Translations under genes and position numbers: made by a program
The notes under the pieces: model-generated
What the model saw: only the letters and a program-made list of their open reading frames with translations
What the model was told of the DNA's origin: nothing
Databases searched by the model: none
NCBI RefSeq assembly: GCF_003350925.1
Contig: NZ_KZ857176.1
Span: 1 to 64,000, forward strand
Origin: Dyella tabacisoli
GTDB lineage: Bacteria > Pseudomonadota > Gammaproteobacteria > Xanthomonadales > Rhodanobacteraceae
Direction: 5' to 3'
Length of the DNA: 64,000 nucleotides
Shown: piece after piece, positions 43,606 to 51,956 of the stretch
How the letters are laid out: the number at the start of each line of letters is the position of its first letter
How positions within the stretch are numbered: the stretch's first letter is position 1

Positions 43606-44565
43606 TTGAATCAACGATCTGCTGCGACGCTGCATGCCGTCGCGATGTTTGCTGCGTGCTTTTCGGTAGTTCTTACCGCGATTATCACGGCGATACGCCT
43701 GGCAACGGGGGGCTCTGCGCACCTGAGCGTCATGCTGGGCAGCTATGCGGCGTGGTTGCCGCTTGCTTTGCTTACCAAGGGGCTGCTCGCGTATGCCTGG
43801 GCCCAGCACGAGGTCGAACGAGGCCAGCGCCCGTGGTGTCTGTATCCCGCGAAAACGGTGCTCAAACTTGCGCTCATACTGACGCTGGCGAGTTTTCTGA
43901 TATCGATGGCGCTGGCGCCGCTCAACGCTGCTTATATACGTTGGCTGATGGAAAGCTCGGTGCTGCGCCCCCTGGGTTGGTGGGCCGCACTCCCTCTGCT
44001 CAAGACGGCGGGGATGGAGCTGCTGTCGCTGGCGGTGGACTGGTTCGCTCTCGTGGTCGGGCTTCGTGTCGCCAATGAACGCGAGGTGGGCGTTCCAACA
44101 CGAATGACCGACGCCATGCCGGCTGCGCGCTGGTGGTTTGCCGCGGCGTTCTTTGTGCTTTTCACGGTCTTTCTGTCCAACGCCAGCGGCGCGTCGATAC
44201 GCCTGCTTGGATCGCCGGCCGGCACGCTGCACGTGATGTTCTACACCTTGCTTCCGGCGGCGCTGGCCTTCGCCTGCGCGCGCTATATGTTGCGAAAACC
44301 CTCGCCCATGATGCAGCCGTTGCGGTTGGCCGCCTGCGCGGGAGTGGTGGCATTGCTGTCGGCGGCGGTGATCGTAGTCGTGCCCGTGCTGATGTATCTG
44401 CTGATGGTCGCTCTCAATAGCTCTTTCAGTGGCGCCAGTGCTGGAACCTTTGCGATCAGCGTCGCCTTGCTGGTGCTGCCCGTTTTTCCGCTCGCCGCTT
44501 TTGCTTTGTGGCGGTACCGGGCGAATCTTCCCGTGATGGGATTTAGCGCATCGGCCGCTGAGTAG
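43606..44565 (+). CDS. Hypothetical multi-pass membrane protein
   Basis: TTG 43606 is used as the start because AGGGGG lies 5 bases before it and the frame has no earlier candidate. The 319-residue product is dominated by hydrophobic helices (about 12-30, 43-62, 83-103, 122-150, 168-188, 205-225, 235-262, 275-298), so eight or so transmembrane segments are likely. No motif was recognised. It lies in a run of plus-strand membrane protein genes with separate intergenic gaps of 70-150 bases. A later in-frame ATG would remove the first helix. Confidence 0.55.
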   Translation: MNQRSAATLHAVAMFAACFSVVLTAIITAIRLATGGSAHLSVMLGSYAAWLPLALLTKGLLAYAWAQHEVERGQRPWCLYPAKTVLKLALILTLASFLISMALAPLNAAYIRWLMESSVLRPLGWWAALPLLKTAGMELLSLAVDWFALVVGLRVANEREVGVPTRMTDAMPAARWWFAAAFFVLFTVFLSNASGASIRLLGSPAGTLHVMFYTLLPAALAFACARYMLRKPSPMMQPLRLAACAGVVALLSAAVIVVVPVLMYLLMVALNSSFSGASAGTFAISVALLVLPVFPLAAFALWRYRANLPVMGFSASAAE

Positions 44566-44637
44566 GCACCTAGTTACCTAACACACGAGTTGCCGGCGGA
44601 TGCTCGTCGGTCCTAACAGCATGTACAAGGAGCGTTT

Positions 44638-45591
44638 GTGAATTGCCCTCGCTGCAATGTCGTCATAGGTGAAGGAACTTCGTGCGCTATCTGCGGCTAC
44701 TCCCATGCGCAGAAAACAAATCTCGCGAATGCCTTTGAGGGTATGCCTGGTCCCGCAGGCTTTAAGCCCGCCGTTAAAAAGGAGACCCGCTCATCCAATC
44801 GATCGATCAGGCTAGGCGTGATCTTTTTAGTTTGCGGCATCGTAGGCCTCAGAATCGAGTTTGGCGGGCCCTCCGGCTATCCCTCCGGCCATTCGGCAAA
44901 GATGCTGGAAGCACTCGGCAACTTAGAAAACGCCGCCAATGGTAAACCTCAAGCAGCCTCGTCGGCATCGTTACCAGGAACCCAGCAACCTGGCGCCGAG
45001 GCGAGCGATGATATCGCGGTGAGAACGGTCAATCAGGTTGCAGCGGCAGTTGTCGAGCTAAGGCAGCACTGTGAGCGCATCGGCAAGGCCATGGCCGCCC
45101 TTCCGCTGAATCAAATGCTGTCGGCGAACAACCTGTCCTCGAAGGCTGGCATCCAAGCCAGCCGGAATGCGCTGGCCAGTTTCAATTCACTCTTGGACGA
45201 ATTTGACGGGGCCGGAAATGACTACTTCAAACGTGTCAAAAATATTCTCTTGACGCTGCCGCCGAAAGAGCAGGCCGAGGCCATGCATGGCTTCAATACA
45301 TCCTACCGCCTGATGAACGGAGCCATCTCTGATTACGTCGGCACACTGCGAAAAATTGACGATACGACGGCCGCTGTGCTGGATCTGGCGCAGCACAACT
45401 TAGGCCGTACCCAGCTGCGCAATGGAAAGTTAGCCATGCCACACGAAGTGCTGACTCAATTCAACGCGCTGATTGCTACGCTTCATATCCAAGCACAAGC
45501 GAGTAAGCAGGCGGAAGCACGGCTAGTTCAGATGATAGCGAAGGGACGACAAGGATTTACTGATTTCAAAACGGAACTGAGGCGGCAGTAA
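44638..45591 (+). CDS. Zinc-ribbon membrane protein with helical C-terminal part
   Basis: GTG 44638 lies 7 bases after AAGGAG. The 317-residue product starts with a zinc ribbon (CPRC then CAIC: Cys3, Cys6, Cys16, Cys19). A transmembrane helix (about 61-75, LGVIFLVCGIVGL) and a long helical region without transmembrane segments follow (VNQVAAAVVELRQHCERIGK, later helices rich in Ala and Gln). The zinc ribbon would be cytoplasmic and the rest periplasmic. The combination resembles double-zinc-ribbon envelope proteins of unknown role. It is followed after 48 bases by a DUF3592-like gene, so an operon is possible. Confidence 0.55.
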   Translation: MNCPRCNVVIGEGTSCAICGYSHAQKTNLANAFEGMPGPAGFKPAVKKETRSSNRSIRLGVIFLVCGIVGLRIEFGGPSGYPSGHSAKMLEALGNLENAANGKPQAASSASLPGTQQPGAEASDDIAVRTVNQVAAAVVELRQHCERIGKAMAALPLNQMLSANNLSSKAGIQASRNALASFNSLLDEFDGAGNDYFKRVKNILLTLPPKEQAEAMHGFNTSYRLMNGAISDYVGTLRKIDDTTAAVLDLAQHNLGRTQLRNGKLAMPHEVLTQFNALIATLHIQAQASKQAEARLVQMIAKGRQGFTDFKTELRRQ

Positions 45592-45639
45592 TTCAGTTAG
45601 AGCCACCCGTCGGCGATTTAACAACAAAGGACTCGCGGC

Positions 45640-46086
45640 ATGATGCGTTCAATATTTTTTACCGCATTTCTTTTTTGCATGGGCTTGGCAGGGCTTGTTG
45701 TGGGTGGCATCGACCTGTATGAAACCATTGATTTCCACCTCAATGGGCAATCGGCATTGATGGAGCTCGGCCCAACCCAAAAGAGAATCGTCATACCGTC
45801 TGATGGTTATGATGTGCATCTGCTCGATGTGCACTATGTAAGTGCCGCTGGCGACGTACTGGTATCGCAGAAAAGGCTGGCAGGGGATATTGCCCGCAGG
45901 CTGGAAAACGACGAAAAGATCCCGATGACATATCTGAAGCGTGATCTACAAAAGGTCTATTTTTCGGGGGAGCGGCCGGAGAGTCCCTGGGCCTGGCTTG
46001 TTGTAGGTGTGGTGATGATGTGCACCTTTGCCTATGCGCTAAAACTCCGGCGAAAAGAGGCCGGCCGATCTGCTGTGTCAGGTTAG
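45640..46086 (+). CDS. DUF3592-like membrane protein
   Basis: The 148-residue product has an N-terminal helix (about 5-25), a soluble domain of about 85 residues (VHYVSAAGDVLVSQKRLAGD, then EKIPMTYLKRDLQKVYF) and a C-terminal helix (about 116-132). This is the arrangement of DUF3592 proteins, in which a small beta-rich domain sits between two helices and contains the phrase V-x-Y-x-P-x-x-P. It has an AAGGA site 8 bases before the ATG. The function of the family is unknown. Confidence 0.55.
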   Translation: MMRSIFFTAFLFCMGLAGLVVGGIDLYETIDFHLNGQSALMELGPTQKRIVIPSDGYDVHLLDVHYVSAAGDVLVSQKRLAGDIARRLENDEKIPMTYLKRDLQKVYFSGERPESPWAWLVVGVVMMCTFAYALKLRRKEAGRSAVSG

Positions 46087-46153
46087 TCAGTTGGTTTGAA
46101 CGTACCTCAATGCAGGTAATCTGTTCGCCAATCGTTGTGTCCAGGAGTCATCG

Positions 46154-46651
46154 ATGCGTTTAGCTTCCGTGCTGTCATCCGCGCTCTTGTTTGCTGTACT
46201 GACCGCGCCTGCGTTTGCTGAGTCTCCGGTCAATGCCGAGCACGCCAAGGTTATCCAATACACGGCATTTCTTGAGAGCCACCCTTTTGATGATCGGGCG
46301 CCCGCCATGCGGGCATGGCTTATCGACTGGGAAGACAAAAGCGAAGATGTTGTTCTCGTGTGCGCGGGTGTCTTGGCGCCGGTTCCAAGCGATGAGGTTG
46401 CATATAGCGACGAGCTTGTTGGCCAATTCATCTTTGGCAACGCGGCATACCAAGTCGCCAATCCGGCAGAGAAGGGTAAGCTCATTCCTAGCCAGGTAGC
46501 CGGTATGCGAAGCCTGTTGAAGGCATACCGCGCGATGGTTGAGAGTAAACCTGATGCACGCAATTCAAGGCTGGAAGAACTCAGCAAGCAGGAAGCCCTT
46601 GGCACGCTCGAACCCTTCTTGACGCCAGTCATTCTTGCTTCTTGCAAATAG
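46154..46651 (+). CDS. Hypothetical secreted helical protein
   Basis: The 165-residue product has a clear signal peptide (MRLASVLSSALLFAVLTAPA, cleavage near AFA) and a mostly helical mature part: LESHPFDDRAPAMRAWLIDW, VVLVCAGVLAPVP, FIFGNAAYQVANP. Two Cys, one near position 74 and one at the end (LASCK), could form a disulphide. A CAGGAG site lies 6 bases before the ATG. The pattern of a terminal-helix protein with WLIDWEDKSEDVV is shared by unannotated secreted proteins of Proteobacteria in my memory, but no named family can be given. Confidence 0.55.
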   Translation: MRLASVLSSALLFAVLTAPAFAESPVNAEHAKVIQYTAFLESHPFDDRAPAMRAWLIDWEDKSEDVVLVCAGVLAPVPSDEVAYSDELVGQFIFGNAAYQVANPAEKGKLIPSQVAGMRSLLKAYRAMVESKPDARNSRLEELSKQEALGTLEPFLTPVILASCK

Positions 46652-46743
46652 GGCTGGAAACGAACATGGGCATGTCCGTAGTGCTCGCTTTCGACGCATA
46701 GCGGTCAGCGCGTGGTATTCGAAGTCGCGCGATCAATCCGAAA

Positions 46744-46771
46744 CGTTCGATCCGATGGATCGGATCGAACG
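46744..46771. promoter_or_regulatory. 28-bp near-perfect palindrome
   Basis: CGTTCGATCCGAT is followed by GG and then ATCGGATCGAACG, its exact inverse. It stands in the 218-base gap between the convergent 46154 and 46870 genes, so a bidirectional terminator is the simplest role; a long dyad with GATC in each arm could also be a protein site. Confidence 0.5.
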
Positions 46772-46869
46772 CGCCAACTTTATGGCATGACCTGATGTCT
46801 GTATCTGGACTCGCCCCATGACAAGTCCCCTCCATAGGCTAGTGCCGCAACAGTCCGCAAGCGTGCCAA

Positions 46870-47490
46870 TTAGCCTTGCGGGCCCATCTCTTCTTTGGCT
46901 TCACATGTTTTGACAGGTGTCGGCGACAAGGTTTTTCCATTGGTCGTCCAGCACTCGTCAAATACCGAGCAATAGCAAATTTTGAAGCTCACGCCATCGC
47001 GCGCCACGTTTAATTTGTTCCAAGCCAGACGGTTTTCGTCTGAGCCCGCAACGCGCAGGATATTCACCGCTTCACCTGCTCGTACAACACCGAAACTTGC
47101 GTTGTCAGAGGATGAGTAAGACAGTTTTGAAGTGCCGGGAACGCTGCAGCAATCGTCGAGAAATTTTTGCCATTTCTGGATGATTTCGCCCTTGTAGCGA
47201 AGTTCCGAGCTGTAAATTTTTGCGGGACCTACACCGGCATTTTTCACCGTCAGCGCGATGAGTCTCTCGCCGTTATCGTCCTCATTGCTGGTGGTCACTT
47301 GCAAAAAAGGCCACGAGTTGGCTTGCACAAGTTGGGTGTTCGCGTTGGCCATCCGCTCCATCGTATGCCCATGCAGCACAGCGATAGCGAGCGATACCAG
47401 GGAGAGGAATAATGCCGACCCGCCAATAATCAAGTCGATCTTGTGATGACCGGTCTTGTGCGGCTCCGGTGGTTCTACGTCAAGCAACAT
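46870..47490 (-). CDS. Hypothetical single-pass membrane protein
   Basis: The 206-residue product begins with a short Pro/Glu/His-rich cytoplasmic tail, then one transmembrane helix (about 24-44, LIIGGSALFLSLVSLAIAVL). A periplasmic beta-rich domain of about 150 residues follows, with the repeated phrase LIALTVKNAGVGPAKIYSSE and six cysteines (DDCCSVPG, FKICYCSVFDECW, VKTCEAKEE). The layout resembles the family of small membrane proteins in which a transmembrane helix is followed by an Ig-like domain described by the phrase V-x-N-x-G-x-G-P-A. An AGGGGA site lies 7 bases before the ATG. Function unknown. Confidence 0.6.
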   Translation of the reverse strand: MLLDVEPPEPHKTGHHKIDLIIGGSALFLSLVSLAIAVLHGHTMERMANANTQLVQANSWPFLQVTTSNEDDNGERLIALTVKNAGVGPAKIYSSELRYKGEIIQKWQKFLDDCCSVPGTSKLSYSSSDNASFGVVRAGEAVNILRVAGSDENRLAWNKLNVARDGVSFKICYCSVFDECWTTNGKTLSPTPVKTCEAKEEMGPQG

Positions 47491-47635
47491 GATGGTTTCC
47501 CCTGAACAGTTCTTGATTTTAGCTTAGGTAAATGAGTTATCGCCGATCCAATTCACGCCGATTCGATTCGCGGTCATCTTGTTGAGACGGTGTACCTTCA
47601 GTATTTTTCACGCCACGTCCATCTGGGAGCCAGCC

Positions 47636-49612
47636 ATGGCCAGCTACAACCCGGTCGATTCCACGCCAAGCCGTGAGCAGGCGCTGCATGCTCTGTACGA
47701 GGCGGCGGAACTCGAACACTGCCTTATGTGTACTTATCTGTACGCAGCCTTCTCGCTGAAGTCATCGATGGAGGAGGGCCTGACGGCCGAACAACTCGAT
47801 GCGGTAACGCGCTGGCGGCGCACCATCGTGCAGATCGCTACGGAGGAGATGGGGCACCTGACTGCCGTGTGGAACATCACCGTGGCGCTGGGTGGCGCGC
47901 CGCGTATCGGGCGGTCGAACTTTCCGCTCGACCCCGGCTACTTGCCGGCTGGCGTGGTGGTGAAGCTGGCGCCTTTCAACGCGGCCACGCTGCAGCATTT
48001 TATTTATCTGGAACGACCCGCCGACTCCAGCGAGCCGGACGGTGAGGGCTTTGCGCCTGAGCGTGTCTTCGTACGCGGCGTCGATGGCCCCCGCCTCACG
48101 CCGATGGGGCTGGATTACGACACCGTAGGGGTGTTCTACGAAAAGCTTGGCGAAGGTTTGCGCAAGCTGGCCGACACGCACGGCGAGGCCGGTGCATTGT
48201 GCGGCGATCCGGCGTTGCAGTTGTCCGACGCCGAGGTGTCGCTTTCCGGCGCCAAGCGGGTGATCTGCTTGAAGACCGCGCTGATCGCCTTCGACGCCAT
48301 CATCACCCAGGGCGAAGGCGCGCAACAGCACACCGAAGACTCGCACTATCAGAAATTCGCCGGGATACGCGCGGAATACCAGGCCTTGCTTGCGGCAGAT
48401 CCGTCCTTTGCGCCGGCGTTTCCGGCGGCCACCAACCCGGTGCTGCGCCGCCCGCCGCGTCCCGAAGGCCGGGTGTGGATCGAAGATGCCAGGGCGATCG
48501 CGACGGTGGATCTGGCCAACAGCGCCTATGGTCTGATGCAGCGCCTACTGGCCTATACCTATGCCGTGCCGACTCAGGATTCGGATAAGGCGTTGGCCCT
48601 GGATCTGGCGATTGGCTTGATGCATGCGCTGGTGCCGCTGGCCGAGCGCGCTGCGCGCTTGCCGGCCGGCCCGTCGAATCCTGCATGTCATGCCGGCGTA
48701 ACCTTCATTACCTTGCGCGACGCATCCACGCTGCCGCCAGGCCCGAGTGCACGCCGCTTTTTTTGCGAGCGCATCCAGGAACTGACCGACGCGGCAGTGC
48801 GCCTGAACGAGGCGGGTGATGCCCGTACTGCGGCCGCCGCTTCGATTTTCTCGCGGCTTGCGCAACAGGCGATGCAAGGTTTCGATCTTTCCAGGCCGGT
48901 GCCGGCGGTCGCTGCGCCGGCCATGTCGGCAGGCACACCTGCCGCTCAACCAGCACCGCTGGCATCCACACAGGATGGCATCGAGCAGGTCGATGGTGAA
49001 AAGCTGACCTTGCTATTTGAAGCCAAGCGGTGCATCCACGCGCGTTTTTGCGTGACCGGCGCGCCCACGGTATTCCTCGCCAACGTGCAAGGTCCGTGGA
49101 TTCACCCCGATACGATGGACGCGGAACGGCTGGCGGATATCGCCCACGCCTGTCCCTCCGGCGCCATCCGCTATGAGCGGCGCGACGGTCGCCCTGATGA
49201 ATCCGCGCCGCCGGTGAATCTCGCGGCGACGCGCGAGGCCGGTCCGTACGCGGTTCGCGGCGAGCTGCGCCTGAATGGCGTGCCCGCTGGTTATCGCGCC
49301 ACGCTGTGCCGCTGCGGGGCATCGAAGAACAAACCGTTTTGCGACGGCTCGCATCATGACATCGGCTTCACCGCCACGGGGGAGCCCGCCACCGGGACAT
49401 CGACCGATGCGCTGGCCGTGCGCAATGGCCCGCTGCATATCGAGCCGCAAACCAATGGCCCGTTGAAGATACGCGGCAATCTTGAGGTAACCAGCGGTAC
49501 CGGCCGCATGGTGGCGCGGGTGACGAGTACGTTTCTGTGCCGCTGCGGGGCCAGTCAGAACAAACCGTTCTGCGACGGCAGCCATGCCAGGATCGGATTC
49601 ATAGCCGATTGA
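47636..49612 (+). CDS. Ferritin-like / divergent Fe-S / double CDGSH fusion protein
   Basis: The 658-residue protein joins three module types. Residues about 10-270 form a ferritin-like domain of the VioB/RebD-associated type: AAELEHCLMCTYLYAAFSLK, then IVQIATEEMGHLTAVWN, with the E...EExxH iron-binding pattern. Residues about 463-512 form a divergent single-cluster ferredoxin (CIHARFC, then IAHACPSGAIRYERRDG). Two CDGSH domains follow, at about 557-575 and 635-652, both with CRCGASxNKPFCDGSH, for 2Fe-2S clusters. No signal peptide is seen. ATG 47636 is chosen because homologues start with MASYNPV-type sequence. The role is probably redox or iron handling; the substrate is unknown. Confidence 0.82.
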   Translation: MASYNPVDSTPSREQALHALYEAAELEHCLMCTYLYAAFSLKSSMEEGLTAEQLDAVTRWRRTIVQIATEEMGHLTAVWNITVALGGAPRIGRSNFPLDPGYLPAGVVVKLAPFNAATLQHFIYLERPADSSEPDGEGFAPERVFVRGVDGPRLTPMGLDYDTVGVFYEKLGEGLRKLADTHGEAGALCGDPALQLSDAEVSLSGAKRVICLKTALIAFDAIITQGEGAQQHTEDSHYQKFAGIRAEYQALLAADPSFAPAFPAATNPVLRRPPRPEGRVWIEDARAIATVDLANSAYGLMQRLLAYTYAVPTQDSDKALALDLAIGLMHALVPLAERAARLPAGPSNPACHAGVTFITLRDASTLPPGPSARRFFCERIQELTDAAVRLNEAGDARTAAAASIFSRLAQQAMQGFDLSRPVPAVAAPAMSAGTPAAQPAPLASTQDGIEQVDGEKLTLLFEAKRCIHARFCVTGAPTVFLANVQGPWIHPDTMDAERLADIAHACPSGAIRYERRDGRPDESAPPVNLAATREAGPYAVRGELRLNGVPAGYRATLCRCGASKNKPFCDGSHHDIGFTATGEPATGTSTDALAVRNGPLHIEPQTNGPLKIRGNLEVTSGTGRMVARVTSTFLCRCGASQNKPFCDGSHARIGFIAD

Positions 49613-49657
49613 TAAGGAATAAGCTGGGCGGGTGCGACTTACCAACAGGAGTCAGCC

Positions 49658-49879
49658 ATGACGAGCATTTCCGGTAAGACCCAGAATGGTTTTACGTATG
49701 AAGGCGACTACGAGCATGCAAAGTCGGGTCGCCTCACGTGGACCGCAACGTACAGGCGCGGCGGCGATTTCTTCGGCATGCGGCACGGACGCATCAACGA
49801 TCTTCTGGATGTTTCCATGGAAGAGGTCGATGCGGCGGTGAAGGACGACATAGAGTCCACCTGGATCCAGTCCCACTAG
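49658..49879 (+). CDS. Conserved hypothetical protein, 73 residues
   Basis: A small soluble protein, MTSISGKTQNGFTYEGDYEH continued by AKSGRLTWTATYRRGGDFFG, ending in an acidic helical part (MEEVDAAVKDDIESTW). An AGGAG site lies 7 bases before the ATG. It follows the CDGSH fusion gene by 46 bases on the same strand, so they may be co-transcribed. No family or function was recognised. Confidence 0.6.
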   Translation: MTSISGKTQNGFTYEGDYEHAKSGRLTWTATYRRGGDFFGMRHGRINDLLDVSMEEVDAAVKDDIESTWIQSH

Positions 49880-50046
49880 ATCCAGGTCAGGCCGCGCTTT
49901 GCGGCTGCCATTTTATGGATGTCGCAAATCAGCCGCCGAATGCTGTCGATCCGTCCGCTTCTCATTCGTTGCCTATATGAGAGTCAGCTCGGGCCGGAAC
50001 GGCCAGCCCGAGGGCTTTCTTTCCCCCAACGATTGTGGAGACACCC

Positions 50047-50397
50047 ATGCGCTTCCTGGTACTTATCAAGATCGAAGAGAACTCTGGCAACGTGCCGGAC
50101 GAGCGGCTGCTGACCGAGATGGGCAAGCTGATCGCTGAAATGAAAAAGGCTGGCGTACTGGTGGAAACCGATGGACTTCGGCCGACGTCGGAGGGGGCGC
50201 GGATTCGCCTCGACAAGGGCAAAACCAAGCTGATGGATGGCCCATTCAGCGAGTCCAAGGAAGTGGTCGGCGGCTTTTTCATGTTGGAGACGGCGTCGCA
50301 GGAAGAAGCCCTGGAGTGGATGCGGCGCTTTCTGGTCACTCACGGCACCGAGTGGACGGTGGAGTGCGAGGTGCGCCAGCTAGGTGGCTACTCGTAA
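50047..50397 (+). CDS. YCII-related (DGPF-type) small protein
   Basis: This 116-residue protein has the YCII/DGPF fold signature: MRFLVLIKIEENSGNVPDER, EMKKAGVLVETDGLRPTSEG, KLMDGPFSESKEVVGGFFML (the DGPF motif and the ExxGGF strand) and the final helical part. ATG 50047 lies 8 bases after TGGAGA and matches the usual start MKYMLLI-type sequence. YCII-like proteins have a dimeric ferredoxin-like fold with an active-site His-Asp pair in some members. Here the His is not evident, and a general enzymatic role is unproven. It is often found near sigma factors; no sigma factor gene is in this window. Confidence 0.85.
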   Translation: MRFLVLIKIEENSGNVPDERLLTEMGKLIAEMKKAGVLVETDGLRPTSEGARIRLDKGKTKLMDGPFSESKEVVGGFFMLETASQEEALEWMRRFLVTHGTEWTVECEVRQLGGYS

Positions 50398-50525
50398 GAG
50401 CTGATGTGACCGCTACGGCCCGCGCTTACGGATCACATCGCGCACAGCGCCCACTGATCGAATAACACGTCTACGAGGTTCGGTCCGTCAGGGACACTTC
50501 ATCGAGGATGGCGGTGTCTCTGACT

Positions 50526-50549
50526 CTAAGAGCCTGTTCACGCTCTTAG
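50526..50549. terminator. Hairpin between YCII and SnoaL genes
   Basis: CTAAGAGC pairs with GCTCTTAG across an 8-base loop (CTGTTCAC). It lies about 130 bases after the YCII gene and 105 before the SnoaL-like gene. The TAAGAGCCTG half recurs near 12888 and 58707. Confidence 0.45.
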
Positions 50550-50654
50550 CGCTTGATCGAGCTGCCGCGGCAATCCATTACCTGCGAGGTAATCGATTCT
50601 GCGCCGGCGCGGCGGCAATCTGGTGGCACACAACAACCACCAGGAAGCATCGCC

Positions 50655-51023
50655 ATGAACCAGTCCAAGCAAATCGTCGAACGCTACATCCAGAGCTGGA
50701 ATGAAACCGATCCGCTGCGTCGGCGCGTGTTGATCGAAGAGCTTTACACGGAGCACGCCGTCTACACGGACCCGATGATTGAGGCCAAGGGCTGGGAGGC
50801 CATCGACGCCACGATCACCGCCGTGCAGGGCATGTTCCCCGGCCATGTGTTTCGCCTCGACGGTGTCGTCGATGCGCACCATGACATGGCGCGATTCCGC
50901 TGGCATCTGGGTACGCAGGATGCGAGCGAGCCATTGGTGATCGGTTTCGATGTCGCCGCGCTGGAAGGCGATCGCATCCGCCAGGTGTTCGGTTTCCTGG
51001 ATAAGGTCCCGCAGGCCGCCTGA
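50655..51023 (+). CDS. SnoaL-like / nuclear transport factor 2-like protein
   Basis: The 122-residue product is a cone-shaped alpha+beta protein of the NTF2/SnoaL type: MNQSKQIVERYIQSWNETDP at the start (first helix), LYTEHAVYTDPMIEAKGWEA, DATITAVQGMFPGHVFRLDG, ARFRWHLGTQDASEPLVIGF and the final strand VFGFLDKVP. Cytoplasmic, with an unknown substrate. An AGGAAG site lies 8 bases before the ATG. It is followed after 53 bases by an alpha/beta hydrolase gene on the same strand. An upstream frame to 50553 is rejected for lack of a ribosome site and fold. Confidence 0.85.
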   Translation: MNQSKQIVERYIQSWNETDPLRRRVLIEELYTEHAVYTDPMIEAKGWEAIDATITAVQGMFPGHVFRLDGVVDAHHDMARFRWHLGTQDASEPLVIGFDVAALEGDRIRQVFGFLDKVPQAA

Positions 51024-51076
51024 GTCCTTGCCGCGGGCGGCACCCGCCGCCCGCCCCCACCATACGGAGAATCATC

Positions 51077-51892
51077 ATGCCTACCTTTCAAAGCAGTGAC
51101 GGCGTCAGCCTGTTCTATCAGGATTGGGGCCACGGAACACCGATGCTATTTGTCCACTCATGGGGCCTGGATGGGCAAATGTGGGCACCCCACATGCTGC
51201 ACTTCAACGCACTGGGGATGCGCACCGTCGCTATGGATCGGCGCGGCCACGGTCGCTCGGATCAGCCTGGCTCGGGCTACGACTATGACCGCCTTGCCGA
51301 CGATCTGGCCGAACTGATCGAGCGACTGGACCTGCGCGACATCACCCTGGTCGGCCATTCGATGGGCACGGGCGAGTGCGCCCGGCTACTTGCGCGCCAT
51401 GGGAGCGAGCGGATCGCACGAGTCATCTACGTAGCCCCGGTGGCGCCCCGTTTGCTCGATGCCAACGGCGACGAAGTCGAACTTGCCATGCTCACGCCGG
51501 TACTACAGCAGATTCGCGAGAATTTTCCGCATTGGCTTCAGCAAGGGGCGGATGGCTTTTTCTTGCCGGCGGAAACAGACACATCGGCCGATACGATTCG
51601 CCACACCATCGACATTATGCTGGCTACGTCCCTGCATGCCGCCATGGCCTGTTTTAGCACTCGTGTGGGTGGCGACTTGCGCAATGATCTGCGCCAGTTC
51701 GACGTACCCTTGCTGGTGTTGCACGGCAATCGCGACCTGAGCGAACCGATCGAACACGGGCGCGCGACGGTGGCCCTGGTACCCGGAGCACGGATGGTGG
51801 AGTACGACGGCGCACCGCATGGTATCTATCACACCCATCGCACGCGGCTGCTCGCCGACATGCAGGACTTTATCGACGGAGCCGGGGGGTGA
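51077..51892 (+). CDS. Alpha/beta hydrolase, chloroperoxidase/arylesterase-like
   Basis: The 271-residue cytoplasmic protein shows MLFVHSWGLDGQMWAPHMLH, MDRRGHGRSDQPGSGYDYDR, TLVGHSMGTGECARLLARHG (nucleophile Ser in GHSMG), LLVLHGNRDLSEPIEHG (acid) and YDGAPHGIYHTHRTRL (His). The GHSMGTGE elbow, with GRSDQPxxGYDYD, matches the non-haem chloroperoxidase/arylesterase group, serine hydrolases that can also show perhydrolase activity. A CGGAGAA site lies 6 bases before the ATG. It probably forms an operon with the SnoaL-like gene upstream and the regulator gene downstream. Confidence 0.9.
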   Translation: MPTFQSSDGVSLFYQDWGHGTPMLFVHSWGLDGQMWAPHMLHFNALGMRTVAMDRRGHGRSDQPGSGYDYDRLADDLAELIERLDLRDITLVGHSMGTGECARLLARHGSERIARVIYVAPVAPRLLDANGDEVELAMLTPVLQQIRENFPHWLQQGADGFFLPAETDTSADTIRHTIDIMLATSLHAAMACFSTRVGGDLRNDLRQFDVPLLVLHGNRDLSEPIEHGRATVALVPGARMVEYDGAPHGIYHTHRTRLLADMQDFIDGAGG

Positions 51893-51956
51893 CCACTGGC
51901 CCGTGCCCGGCAGCCAGGCTCATGGGATTATCCAATCGGGTGGAAAGGGAATGGCG

